A stretch of 64,000 bases of DNA from assembly GCA_030431675.1 (NCBI GenBank), contig JAUIIV010000001.1, positions 1 through 64,000 on the forward strand, in the 5' to 3' direction. This document shows, piece by piece, positions 36,084 to 46,656 of this stretch. Within the stretch, counting starts at the first letter, position 1, and each line of letters starts with the position of its first letter. The translations under genes were made by a program, and so were the position numbers. The notes beneath the pieces were generated by a model. That model was given only the letters and a program-made list of their open reading frames with translations, was not told the origin of the DNA and searched no databases. The DNA is from Gammaproteobacteria bacterium (GTDB lineage Bacteria; Pseudomonadota; Gammaproteobacteria; UBA6186; Azoamicaceae).

Positions 36084-36500
36084 TTACCCCTGACTCCTAA
36101 TCTGCTTTTGCTGACCTTTATAAACTTCTAAACGCTTAGCCAAGATTCCACGACGATTCGCAGTATAGCCATTCCTATATTCTGTATATACACTATTTAT
36201 CTTTTCTTTAATCTTTTGCTTCTTAATTTTGTTCTTTGCCGTAGTCTTGCGTTTAGTTTTTGCTTCCTTGCGTAATTTAGTGCGTCGAGCTTTGTCCTGC
36301 TTAGCAGTAACAATTGGGGTTATTTTATCTTGGACTGGTGCAATACAGTCTATACATGAAAGTAGTTTATTTTGTTTCTCTTTTGCCTTATCACACTCAT
36401 GTGCTTGATAATGAATACTACCGTCAGCTTTAGTGCATTTATACACTTCAGCATCTACTGGAAAACACAGCGCACATAAACACAAAAAAACGATGAACAT
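36084..36500 (-). CDS. secreted DUF4124-domain protein
   Basis: Protein of 138 residues. A signal peptide (MFIVFLCLCALCFPVDA) is followed by the DUF4124 motif VYKCTKADGSIHYQAHECDK, a small disulfide-bearing fold seen in exported gammaproteobacterial proteins. The rest is very Lys/Arg-rich (KLRKEAKTKRKTTAKNKIKK) and may bind polyanions. GGAG lies seven bases upstream of the ATG at 36500, which fixes the start; the frame is open 26 codons further upstream, but that extension has no signal peptide character. Confidence 0.8.
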   Translation of the reverse strand: MFIVFLCLCALCFPVDAEVYKCTKADGSIHYQAHECDKAKEKQNKLLSCIDCIAPVQDKITPIVTAKQDKARRTKLRKEAKTKRKTTAKNKIKKQKIKEKINSVYTEYRNGYTANRRGILAKRLEVYKGQQKQIRSQG

Positions 36501-36656
36501 ATTGAGCTCCAAAACGAGTGTTATATGCACATGTAAACACAACATTTTTAATAAAAATATCGTAAGTTTATTGAGCACTCATATAGAGTGAACTACCATT
36601 GTCAGCGCCGCTATGAAGAATTGTAATGGTTAATATGTCAAAAGCAAGCTAAAAAA

Positions 36657-36685
36657 TTGACTAACACCACTAAAAATCATATACT
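36657..36685 (+). promoter_or_regulatory. sigma70 promoter for the AAA/DUF4143 gene
   Basis: TTGACT (36657-36662), a 17-base spacer and TATACT (36680-36685): five of six consensus matches in both boxes. Expected transcription start is near 36692, about 22 bases before the ATG. Confidence 0.72.
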
Positions 36686-36713
36686 GTGTACGAATATTCA
36701 TGGTTAACAAAGA

Positions 36714-37943
36714 ATGATGCATATACAAAGAAATATGTGGCACCTTGCCACTGAGTATTTGAAGCAATTTCCTGTATTAGCAATTATAGGTGCTCGCCAA
36801 GTAGGAAAAACTACTTTTTCCAAGCAGTTGTGTCCAGATTGGGCATACTTTGATATTGAGCGCAGCGAACATTTTGAGATGATATCTAGAGATCCTGGAT
36901 TCTTTTTACAACAATACTCCAAAAATGTAATTATCGATGAGGCTCAAGAGTATCCGGAACTATTTAGAGAGCTGCGCGGTGTTATTGATTCAAATCGTGC
37001 TTTAAAAGGCAGATATATTTTAACTGGTTCTAGCAGTCCAGAATTGACTAAGCATTTCTCTGAAAGCCTTGCCGGTAGAATTGGTGTTATAAGATTAGAT
37101 ACACTTAAAGCAAATGAGTATTATGAGAAGCCCCTTAGTAAATTTTATGACCTTTTTAAAACTAGGATTACAGATAGATTTGCTATTAGTAAGCCGCTAC
37201 TAACAAATGAACAAATGCGCCATTGTTGGTTATATGGTGGTTTCCCTGAGCCAATGCTTACAGGCGACCCTGTTTTCTCACGTAGATGGATGCAAAACTA
37301 TCAAGATAGTTATATTAATAGAGATGTTGCCAAGCTATTCCCACGTTTAAATAGCCGCGCTTACCAAAGATTTCTCTCTACTCTTAGTCAATTATCAGGT
37401 ACAATCATCAACAAATCTGATCTTGGTCGTGCAATTGAAATAAGTGAAGGGTCAATTAGAGAGTACCTACAAATTGCTGAAGGAACTTTTTTATGGCGGT
37501 CAATCTTATCTTTATCACATAGCACATTAAAATCTATGGTAAAACGCCCTAAAGGTCACATGTGTGATAGTGGATTACTGCACCATCTTCTTAAAATTGC
37601 TGATATGGAATCTTTACTAGTATCTCCTAAAGTTGGACATTCTTTTGAAGGGTTTGTAATAGAAGAAATCTTGAAAGGAATGAATGCAGCAGATATTACT
37701 AACTATGATTCAATGTTCTATAGAACTTATAACGGAGCAGAAATAGATTTGGTACTACGCGGCACTTTTGGAATATTACCAATAGAAATAAAAATGGGCA
37801 CAAAAATTCAGGCTCGTCAGCTTACAGCGCTAAAAACATTCATTGACGAAAACAATTTGCCTTTAGGTCTTGTAGTGAATCAATCTGAGGAACCAACATG
37901 GCTTAGTAATAAAATTATGCAAGTACCTGTAGGATGCCTTTAA
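36714..37943 (+). CDS. AAA ATPase with DUF4143 domain
   Basis: Protein of 409 residues from the widespread AAA_14/DUF4143 family. Walker A is GARQVGKTT (26-34), Walker B is NVIIDEAQEYP (about 71-81), and a conserved TGSSSPEL sensor follows. The C-terminal DUF4143 region has the PD-(D/E)XK-like sequence YNGAEIDLVLRG...PIEIKMGTK (about 342-364). Function is unknown; members are often accessory genes. It has its own promoter and stands alone, followed by the first copy of a 14-bp direct repeat. Confidence 0.9.
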   Translation: MMHIQRNMWHLATEYLKQFPVLAIIGARQVGKTTFSKQLCPDWAYFDIERSEHFEMISRDPGFFLQQYSKNVIIDEAQEYPELFRELRGVIDSNRALKGRYILTGSSSPELTKHFSESLAGRIGVIRLDTLKANEYYEKPLSKFYDLFKTRITDRFAISKPLLTNEQMRHCWLYGGFPEPMLTGDPVFSRRWMQNYQDSYINRDVAKLFPRLNSRAYQRFLSTLSQLSGTIINKSDLGRAIEISEGSIREYLQIAEGTFLWRSILSLSHSTLKSMVKRPKGHMCDSGLLHHLLKIADMESLLVSPKVGHSFEGFVIEEILKGMNAADITNYDSMFYRTYNGAEIDLVLRGTFGILPIEIKMGTKIQARQLTALKTFIDENNLPLGLVVNQSEEPTWLSNKIMQVPVGCL

Positions 37944-37954
37944 AAGTAATTTAA

Positions 37955-37968
37955 GAAGGCAACTGCCA
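37955..37968. repeat. 14-bp direct repeat, left copy
   Basis: GAAGGCAACTGCCA, identical to 38645-38658, which lies in the last codons of ung. The two copies are 690 bases apart and bracket the pilin gene. Confidence 0.7.
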
Positions 37969-37982
37969 CTAAATAGAGCACC

Positions 37983-38564
37983 TTAGGAACTTGCGTGAGC
38001 AGATGCTTGAGAGTTATTATTCAAATCGTTACATGAGCCTGGCAAATACTCAAATGGCATTCTTTCAGTATCTGCATAAGCGCCACACCATAATTGACAT
38101 GTATTATCATTACAGGCAAAACTTACTTGCAGTAATCTTTCTGTTCCAGGAACTACAGTAGATTTAAAGTATATATTCATATTAATTTGCTGAACTGAAG
38201 TATCAATACTACGCCACAACAAAAAATATTCTACAGGGAAAGAAGAATCATCAAAGCCCATTCTACTTGGAAGTATTCCAGTCCCACCTAGATCAGGTCT
38301 GTATAACCACATGTCATTATTATCTGCTATCCCATCAGTCAATGGGGGTACCTTAGCTACACCACCATCAATCATCCACGACTTTTCTGCCTCAGATGTA
38401 ACTGCATTGATCAGTGTAAGTGCCTCTGATACATCAGATCTGATAATATAAGTTTTATATGCAGGTACAGCAACAGCAGCTAATATAGCCACAATAGCAA
38501 TAACAACAACCAACTCTATGAGAGAAAAACCATCTAAATTATCCATGTTGGAATTATAGTACAT
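37983..38564 (-). CDS. type IV pilin-like protein (second paralogue)
   Basis: Prepilin of 193 residues with leader MYYNSNMDNLDG, cleavage after Gly12, and mature start FSLIELVVVIAIVAILAAVA with Glu at +5. The C-terminal domain contains four cysteines and PFEYLPGSC, comparable to PLDYLPHGC in the pilin at 11120. AAGGGA precedes the ATG at 38564 closely; an internal ATG (codon 7) would leave a six-residue leader and has no ribosome binding site. No assembly genes are nearby; the product may be a minor pilin or pseudopilin. A 14-bp repeat on both sides suggests that it was inserted here. Confidence 0.85.
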   Translation of the reverse strand: MYYNSNMDNLDGFSLIELVVVIAIVAILAAVAVPAYKTYIIRSDVSEALTLINAVTSEAEKSWMIDGGVAKVPPLTDGIADNNDMWLYRPDLGGTGILPSRMGFDDSSFPVEYFLLWRSIDTSVQQINMNIYFKSTVVPGTERLLQVSFACNDNTCQLWCGAYADTERMPFEYLPGSCNDLNNNSQASAHASS

Positions 38565-38640
38565 AATCCCTTTCCAGGAATTAACGCACCCACTAACAAA
38601 TAAGTTGATATTCTAGTATTTTTACTAGCACAACTACGCT

Positions 38641-39321
38641 TCAGGAAGGCAACTGCCAATCAATTGGTGATTCCCCACGCGCAGTCAAAATATTGTTTAT
38701 TTGTGAAAAATGCTTACAGCCAAAAAAACCACGATATGCAGAAAAAGGAGAGGGATGTGCGGCAGTTAATACTTGATGGCGTGCAGCATCAATAATTTTA
38801 CCCTTCTCTTGTGCGTAACTACCCCAAAGTACAAAAATTATTGGGCGCGATTGTGCATTTAAGACATCTATAACTTTATCAGTAAATCTCTCCCAGCCCT
38901 TTCCACGATGTGATCCTGGATTGCTTTGCTCAACTGTAAGCACACTATTTAATAATAATATGCCCTGCTCAGCCCATGGCAATAGATATCCATGTTTCAC
39001 AGGTACAACTTGTAAATCGTCTTGTAATTCTTTATAGATATTTCTTAAAGATGGTGGCAACTTAATCCCTGGCTTTACTGAGAAACACATGCCATGTGCT
39101 TGATCAGGTCCATGATAAGGATCTTGACCAATTATAACCACCCTAACTTTATCTAAAGGGGTGTGATTAAAAGCACTAAAGCATTCTTCACCTTTAGGAT
39201 AAATTACTTTTTTTTGTTGCTTCTGTTGCAGTAAAAAACTCTTTAAATCCTGCATATATGCTGAATTTAGTTCACCCTCTAATGCTTGTTTCCAACCAGG
39301 CTCTAAGTTACAATTTGTCAT
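38641..39321 (-). CDS. ung: uracil-DNA glycosylase
   Basis: Family 1 UDG of 226 residues that removes uracil from DNA in base excision repair. The catalytic water-activating motif is GQDPYHGPDQAHG with Asp67; the uracil-binding HPSPFSAYRGF motif lies near the C-terminus. Length matches E. coli Ung. Its ATG overlaps the ATG of the divergent mutH by two bases within CATG (39319-39322), so the promoter of each gene lies inside the other. Confidence 0.97.
   Translation of the reverse strand: MTNCNLEPGWKQALEGELNSAYMQDLKSFLLQQKQQKKVIYPKGEECFSAFNHTPLDKVRVVIIGQDPYHGPDQAHGMCFSVKPGIKLPPSLRNIYKELQDDLQVVPVKHGYLLPWAEQGILLLNSVLTVEQSNPGSHRGKGWERFTDKVIDVLNAQSRPIIFVLWGSYAQEKGKIIDAARHQVLTAAHPSPFSAYRGFFGCKHFSQINNILTARGESPIDWQLPS
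38645..38658. repeat. 14-bp direct repeat, right copy (ung 3' end)
   Basis: GAAGGCAACTGCCA within the final codons of ung (encoding Trp-Gln-Leu-Pro-Ser). See the identical copy at 37955-37968. Confidence 0.7.
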
Positions 39322-39976
39322 GCTTAAAAATCTACAGGAACTGCAGAGCCGCTGTCAAGAAATTGAAGGTCTCTCAGTCTCAACAATTGCTAACCAACTA
39401 GGCGTAAATATGCCAGAAAATTTACAACGAGCCAAAGGTTGGCTTGGTCAGTTAATAGAAACATATTTAGGCGCCACCGGCGGCAGCCATGCTAGACATG
39501 ATTTTCCAGAGTTAGGCATAGAGTTAAAGACTATCCCAGTTTCAAAATCTGGCATCCCTATTGAATCTACTTACGTATGCACAGTGCATTCCAACGAAGC
39601 CAGCTTAGAATGGAGGGACTCCTGGGTGTATAAAAAACTTAGCACCGTATTGTGGGTACCTATAGATTCTGAATCTCCTCTAGCAGAGCGAATTGTTGGT
39701 AAAGCTATATTATGGAAGATGGACACGAAGACTGAAGAAATTCTGCGTACTGATTGGGAAGAGTTAATGGAGATTATCCAATTGGGTAATGCACACAAAC
39801 TTACTGCAAGTTTTGGTGAATATTTACATATTCGCCCAAAAGCCGCTAGTAGCAAGGTACGTGTAGACTACATAGATAGCGACAGCCAAAAAATCAAAAT
39901 AGTACCTAAAGGATTTTATTTACGCCAAGCATTTACTAAGAAAATTATTGCGGGGCAAAAAACTTACGTGGCATAA
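39320..39976 (+). CDS. mutH: DNA mismatch repair endonuclease MutH
   Basis: Endonuclease of 218 residues that nicks the unmethylated strand at hemimethylated GATC sites after activation by MutL. Catalytic Asp61, Glu68 and Lys70 (DFPELGIELK) match E. coli Asp70, Glu77 and Lys79. Its presence implies Dam methylation in this organism. It is divergent from ung with overlapping start codons and overlaps the convergent gene at 39945 by 32 bases. No ribosome binding site is apparent, and a leaderless or very short leader is likely. Confidence 0.96.
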   Translation: MLKNLQELQSRCQEIEGLSVSTIANQLGVNMPENLQRAKGWLGQLIETYLGATGGSHARHDFPELGIELKTIPVSKSGIPIESTYVCTVHSNEASLEWRDSWVYKKLSTVLWVPIDSESPLAERIVGKAILWKMDTKTEEILRTDWEELMEIIQLGNAHKLTASFGEYLHIRPKAASSKVRVDYIDSDSQKIKIVPKGFYLRQAFTKKIIAGQKTYVA

Positions 39977-40538
39977 AAACTTCTATACCAGCATATTCAC
40001 AAATTCTCTCTACGGGAAGAAACTTTCTGCGTCTTATTGCGTCGTATGCAGGTGTTTTAAGTCTAGCACGTTTTTGTGTTTTTTGTGCCAAAATTTCTCC
40101 CAGCAATTGTTGGTCCATGGCTTCAATAACTGCCGCCATAATCTCATACACTATTGTTCTCTTAAATTGATCATTGCTACGCAACTTATAAGAGCTATAT
40201 GCCTCGTCAAAATTTGATTCCAATCGCATAGGATGTTTTTGACTACTGGAAGCAATTTGCCAGGGAGACAACAGTAAGTGATTAAGAGTCTTAGAGCGAA
40301 TGAACAAATTAAAAATATCATATAAGACATCAATGTTAAGTGGAAAACTGTACACATTCTTTTTGCAAATGACTAACTTCCGTAAACAGCTATTTTGTTT
40401 TAAAGCACCCAATAAAATATACGCCTTGGCAACATCAAATTCTATATAGCCGCTCAGGTCTAAACTTACTAAATCTGGATCATTCGCTTCTAAACGAGTA
40501 CAAACTGCTACAAATTCTGTTGTATTGGTTACATACAT
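39945..40538 (-). CDS. unknown protein, weakly LRR-like N-terminus
   Basis: Protein of 197 residues. The N-terminal 100 residues show leucine-rich patterns (DLVSLDLSGYIEFDVAKAYI; NSCLRKLVICKK; SKTLNHLLLS) like ribonuclease-inhibitor-type LRRs, followed by a helical C-terminal half with a basic cluster (KTQKRARLK). No signal peptide or membrane segment. I do not recognise a family. Overlaps the 3' end of mutH by 32 bases in opposite orientation. LRR-like proteins are common host-interaction factors, but the repeats here are too few to be sure. Confidence 0.65.
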   Translation of the reverse strand: MYVTNTTEFVAVCTRLEANDPDLVSLDLSGYIEFDVAKAYILLGALKQNSCLRKLVICKKNVYSFPLNIDVLYDIFNLFIRSKTLNHLLLSPWQIASSSQKHPMRLESNFDEAYSSYKLRSNDQFKRTIVYEIMAAVIEAMDQQLLGEILAQKTQKRARLKTPAYDAIRRRKFLPVERICEYAGIEVFMPRKFFAPQ

Positions 40539-40683
40539 GTAATGTCTCCCTATGCTCCCTTATCCACTAACGCAGATAGTTATAACTATCTTAATTAATC
40601 CCTCTAACATCCTGCAGCATACTCTAGCGGCTACACGAGAAAAATGCTACTATTTAGGACTGATTTTATTTAGCTAAATGTGA

Positions 40684-43155
<2,472 letters not shown>

Positions 43156-43157
43156 AA

Positions 43158-43691
43158 TTGTTTATCAGGGTGATGGTAGTCTTAATTAGCGTTTCCATGC
43201 TTAATGCCTGCTGTAGCTTTAAACTACGTGGTAGTTATACTATACCTAAATACCTTAAACACGTACAAATAAGCCCTTATGAGCCATATGAGGAATTGCA
43301 CCGTGAAGTTATAACAACTTTAGAAAAGCATAACGTTATTATTGTTTGTGAACCAGATACTAAAGCCACCACGCTGAATTTATCTAAGCCTACAGTGAGC
43401 GAAGAGTCATTAGCTATAGGGCCCGACAGCCAAGTTACACGTTATAAATATAACATTGCAGTAACGTATACATTGACTACTAAAGATGCCAGCTATTCCA
43501 AGACCATCTCACGTAGTAGAGAAATAACTCGCAGTAACAGTCAAATGTTAAGCAATCAAAGTGAAGTACAAAAGGTACACAAAGAATTAATCCGTGAAAT
43601 CGCCATGGAAATTATGCGACAAATCACTAACAACGCACCATATGCCATGTCGTACACAAGCGATACAACTGTGGATACAAACCCATGTTAG
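43158..43691 (+). CDS. lptE: LPS-assembly lipoprotein LptE
   Basis: Outer-membrane lipoprotein of 177 residues that plugs the LptD barrel during LPS insertion. The lipobox is LNAC with Cys18, directly followed by CSFKLRG, the LptE signature (GFxLRG). A TTG start is supported by GGAG eight bases upstream and by a full-length signal peptide; the next ATG (codon 6) would leave only 12 residues before the lipid-bearing Cys. Overlaps holA by 7 bases. Low sequence conservation elsewhere is usual. Confidence 0.88.
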   Translation: MFIRVMVVLISVSMLNACCSFKLRGSYTIPKYLKHVQISPYEPYEELHREVITTLEKHNVIIVCEPDTKATTLNLSKPTVSEESLAIGPDSQVTRYKYNIAVTYTLTTKDASYSKTISRSREITRSNSQMLSNQSEVQKVHKELIREIAMEIMRQITNNAPYAMSYTSDTTVDTNPC

Positions 43692-44449
43692 CCAATTGTT
43701 ATTTAGTGCATGGAAGTGATGCTGAACAAAATTTTAAAATAGTAAGCTCTATAAAAGTGCAAGCAAAAGAGCAAGGTTACCATAACTATGAAATATTTGA
43801 AATCAATAAACAATTTGCGTGGGAAAAGCTATTTGAACACTGCCAAAATCGTGATCTATTTGCCGACAAGACACTACTAGACTTACGCATTACTGTAGAT
43901 AGTTTAAATAAAGACGCAAATGAACACTTAAGTAAATTTTTACAACAATATGTAAATGACCCAAGTTTTTGCATCCTAGTAAGTGCGCAACAGCTAAAAC
44001 CAGCAGCACAGAATACCAAATGGTTTAAAACTCTACAGGCAAATGGTAAGGTACACCTTTCTCGCTCACTACCACCAGTCTTTAAGCTTACCAATGCTGT
44101 ATTAGATGGCGACATGCCACAAACCATAAAATTGTTAAAAAGTCTCAAAAATTCTGGATTAGAGCCTATACTTATTCTATGGGGATTAACCAGAGAGGTT
44201 AGACAGCTGTTAAACGTTAAATACGCTCAGCAATCAGCCAAGAGACATCAGCAACGGGCGCTTGATAGGCTTTCCTCAACCCAACTACATGACCTACTAA
44301 GATTTTCTAGCTATATAGATACTATTATCAAAGGGATCCAACCTGGAGAAGCATGGAACTCTTTAAGTATCTTGTGCCTAAATTTTGCTAACCCTACACA
44401 AACACCCTTGCCTATAATGGAGGACTTAGCCATATGCAACCAAGCTTAA
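43685..44449 (+). CDS. holA: DNA polymerase III delta subunit, internally shortened
   Basis: Clamp-loader subunit that opens the beta sliding clamp. Domain I (1-122) aligns with E. coli HolA through WFKTLQANGKVHL, then the sequence jumps to SLPPVFKLTNAVLDGDMPQT and on through domain III (EPILILWGLTREVRQLLNVK; LDRLSSTQLHDLLRF). The total of 254 residues is about 90 short of the usual 340. The missing piece is mainly domain II, about 75 residues, at codons 124-131. The frame is continuous, so this is an in-frame loss and not a frameshift. Clamp-binding sequences in domain I seem retained. nadD, normally next, is absent. Confidence 0.88.
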   Translation: MLANCYLVHGSDAEQNFKIVSSIKVQAKEQGYHNYEIFEINKQFAWEKLFEHCQNRDLFADKTLLDLRITVDSLNKDANEHLSKFLQQYVNDPSFCILVSAQQLKPAAQNTKWFKTLQANGKVHLSRSLPPVFKLTNAVLDGDMPQTIKLLKSLKNSGLEPILILWGLTREVRQLLNVKYAQQSAKRHQQRALDRLSSTQLHDLLRFSSYIDTIIKGIQPGEAWNSLSILCLNFANPTQTPLPIMEDLAICNQA

Positions 44450-44784
44450 AAGTAGCAATATTGAACGCTTTGAGCAATGTAAAAGCACTTAATATTAACG
44501 CCTTAGCTGTTGGAAACATATCGAGCTTTACCGACCATATGATAATCGCTACCGGAACCTCCACTCGTCATGTTAAGTCAATTAGTGCTGCAGTTTTAGA
44601 AGAAACTAAGAAACTTGATCATCTACCAATTGGAGTTGAAGGTGAGCAAGATGCCGAATGGGTACTCATCGACCTGGGAGATATCGTAGTACATGTCATG
44701 TTATCAACCAGCCGAGAGTTCTACCAACTAGAGAAACTATGGGCACCTGTAATTGGCTCAGGTAGTATACAAGCCTCGCATTAA
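44434..44784 (+). CDS. rsfS: ribosomal silencing factor RsfS
   Basis: Protein of 116 residues (YbeB/iojap family) that binds ribosomal protein uL14 and blocks 30S-50S joining when nutrients are low. Family motifs: MIIATGTSTRHVKSISAAV, EGEQDAEWVLIDLGDIVVHV and FYQLEKLW. It overlaps holA by 16 bases, with GGAGG upstream. rlmH, which usually follows, is missing and mrdA comes next after 27 bases. Confidence 0.96.
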   Translation: MQPSLKVAILNALSNVKALNINALAVGNISSFTDHMIIATGTSTRHVKSISAAVLEETKKLDHLPIGVEGEQDAEWVLIDLGDIVVHVMLSTSREFYQLEKLWAPVIGSGSIQASH

Positions 44785-44811
44785 TTGTAGAACTGCGCTA
44801 TTCTGGAGCAA

Positions 44812-46656
44812 ATGCCAGAATTATTTAAGCTAAAAGATCATTTCAAAGAGACCCAACTATATCTAAATCGTGGGGTTGCTGCTATTGTTTTTTGCGCAGT
44901 ACTGCTAATAGTGCTCGTAGCTCGCGTTTTTTACTTGCAAGTATTAGATCATGATACGTATGTAACTCTAGCACGCAATAATCAAGTACGTATGATCCCT
45001 ATACCACCAACTAGAGGGTTAATATATGATCGCAATGGGGTGTTACTAGCCGATAATATGCCTAATTTTAGTCTTGAGATTACCCCAAATATGGTTAAAG
45101 ACTTAAATAGCTTAATTTTAGAACTAAAAGAAATCATTACTATAAAGGATACCGATATCAAAAGCTTTTATAAACAAAAACAATATCGGGGCAAGTTTGA
45201 AAGTATTCCAATACGTAATAAACTGTCTGAAGAGGAGGTAGCAGCATTTTCCCTCAATCAATACCGTTTCCCAGCAGTAGAAATTAATGCAAACTTAACT
45301 AGAAATTACCCATTTAATGAAGCACTTGCTCACGTGGTTGGGTATACCGGTATGCTCAGCGACCAGGACTTAAGTCAAATTGACATGGCAGAATACCGTG
45401 GCACACATACAATTGGCAAATATGGCATAGAAAAATCTTACGAAAATCTATTACACGGAGTGCCAGGATACCAACATGTAGAAACAGACGCCCGCGGGAG
45501 ATTACTTAGAGACCTTGATCAAACTGACGCTATCAAGGGATACAACCTTTATTTAACCATAGACAGCAAATTGCAATCTATGGCTTATGAATTGCTTAAA
45601 GATCACCAAGGGGCCGCAGTTGCAGTAGAGGTTGAATCAGGCGATGTATTAGCATTAGTTAGCAAACCTAGTTTTGACCCAAATCATTTTATTAAAGGTA
45701 TAACCCAAGAAGAATATGATAATTTATTAAACGCCACCGACAGGCCTTTGTATCACCGAGCAATTCGTGGTCAATACCCTCCAGGGTCAACAGTAAAGCC
45801 TTTGGTGGCATTACAGGCATTGGACTTAAATATAATATCTAACAAGACCACTTATAATGATCCAGGATATTACCAAATACATTCAGAAGGACGTCTATTT
45901 AGAGACTGGCTGCCAGAAGGCCATGGTCTTATTGGCCTAGAACACGCTATTGCAGAAAGTTGTACAACATTTTTTTACTTTGTTGCAGACAAATTAGGCA
46001 TCGATCCTATGCATAATATCTTCGCTAAATTTGGTTTAGGAGAAAAAACTAACATAGATATCGAGGGAGAGTCAGAAGGAATAGCGCCTTCTCAAGCTTG
46101 GAAAAAAAGAACTAAGGGCCAAAACTGGTTCCAAGGTGAAACTCTTATTACTGGTATTGGACAAGGTTATACTTTAGTTACACCAATACAGATGGCCGCT
46201 GCCACCGCAACTCTAGGTAGTCATGGCAAAAGGATGCAACCTCGCCTGCTAAAAGCAACTCAAGCAGTAGGTAAAGAAATACAGCCACAAACACCTATTG
46301 CTTTACCATCTGTAGAGCTTAAGAATCCTGAGCATTGGCATAGCGTAACTAAGGCTATGCAAAAAGTGATAACTCATCCTCGTGGTACAGCACATTGGAT
46401 CCACAATCGCCGTACTAAACATTCTATTGCAGGCAAGACTGGTACCGCACAAGTTTATGGTATCAAGCAAGATGAGAAATATGATGCCAGTAAAGTTAAA
46501 TCAAATCTACGTGATCATGCATGGTTCATAGCCTTTGCACCAGCAGAGGATCCCAAAATTGCAGTGGCAGTAATACTAGAACATAGTAAGGGTAGCCCTA
46601 TGGTGGCTAGAAAAATAATTGAAGCGTATTTTGCAGGACAAGAAAATGAGTCATAA
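44812..46656 (+). CDS. mrdA: penicillin-binding protein 2 (elongasome transpeptidase)
   Basis: Class B PBP of 614 residues that crosslinks peptidoglycan during cell elongation, working with RodA. One N-terminal membrane helix (about 22-43), a dimerisation/pedestal domain (about 60-225) and the transpeptidase domain follow. Catalytic Ser326 is in STVK (326-329); the KTG motif is in IAGKTGTAQVYG. The length is standard. Overlaps rodA by 11 bases. Confidence 0.97.
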   Translation: MPELFKLKDHFKETQLYLNRGVAAIVFCAVLLIVLVARVFYLQVLDHDTYVTLARNNQVRMIPIPPTRGLIYDRNGVLLADNMPNFSLEITPNMVKDLNSLILELKEIITIKDTDIKSFYKQKQYRGKFESIPIRNKLSEEEVAAFSLNQYRFPAVEINANLTRNYPFNEALAHVVGYTGMLSDQDLSQIDMAEYRGTHTIGKYGIEKSYENLLHGVPGYQHVETDARGRLLRDLDQTDAIKGYNLYLTIDSKLQSMAYELLKDHQGAAVAVEVESGDVLALVSKPSFDPNHFIKGITQEEYDNLLNATDRPLYHRAIRGQYPPGSTVKPLVALQALDLNIISNKTTYNDPGYYQIHSEGRLFRDWLPEGHGLIGLEHAIAESCTTFFYFVADKLGIDPMHNIFAKFGLGEKTNIDIEGESEGIAPSQAWKKRTKGQNWFQGETLITGIGQGYTLVTPIQMAAATATLGSHGKRMQPRLLKATQAVGKEIQPQTPIALPSVELKNPEHWHSVTKAMQKVITHPRGTAHWIHNRRTKHSIAGKTGTAQVYGIKQDEKYDASKVKSNLRDHAWFIAFAPAEDPKIAVAVILEHSKGSPMVARKIIEAYFAGQENES

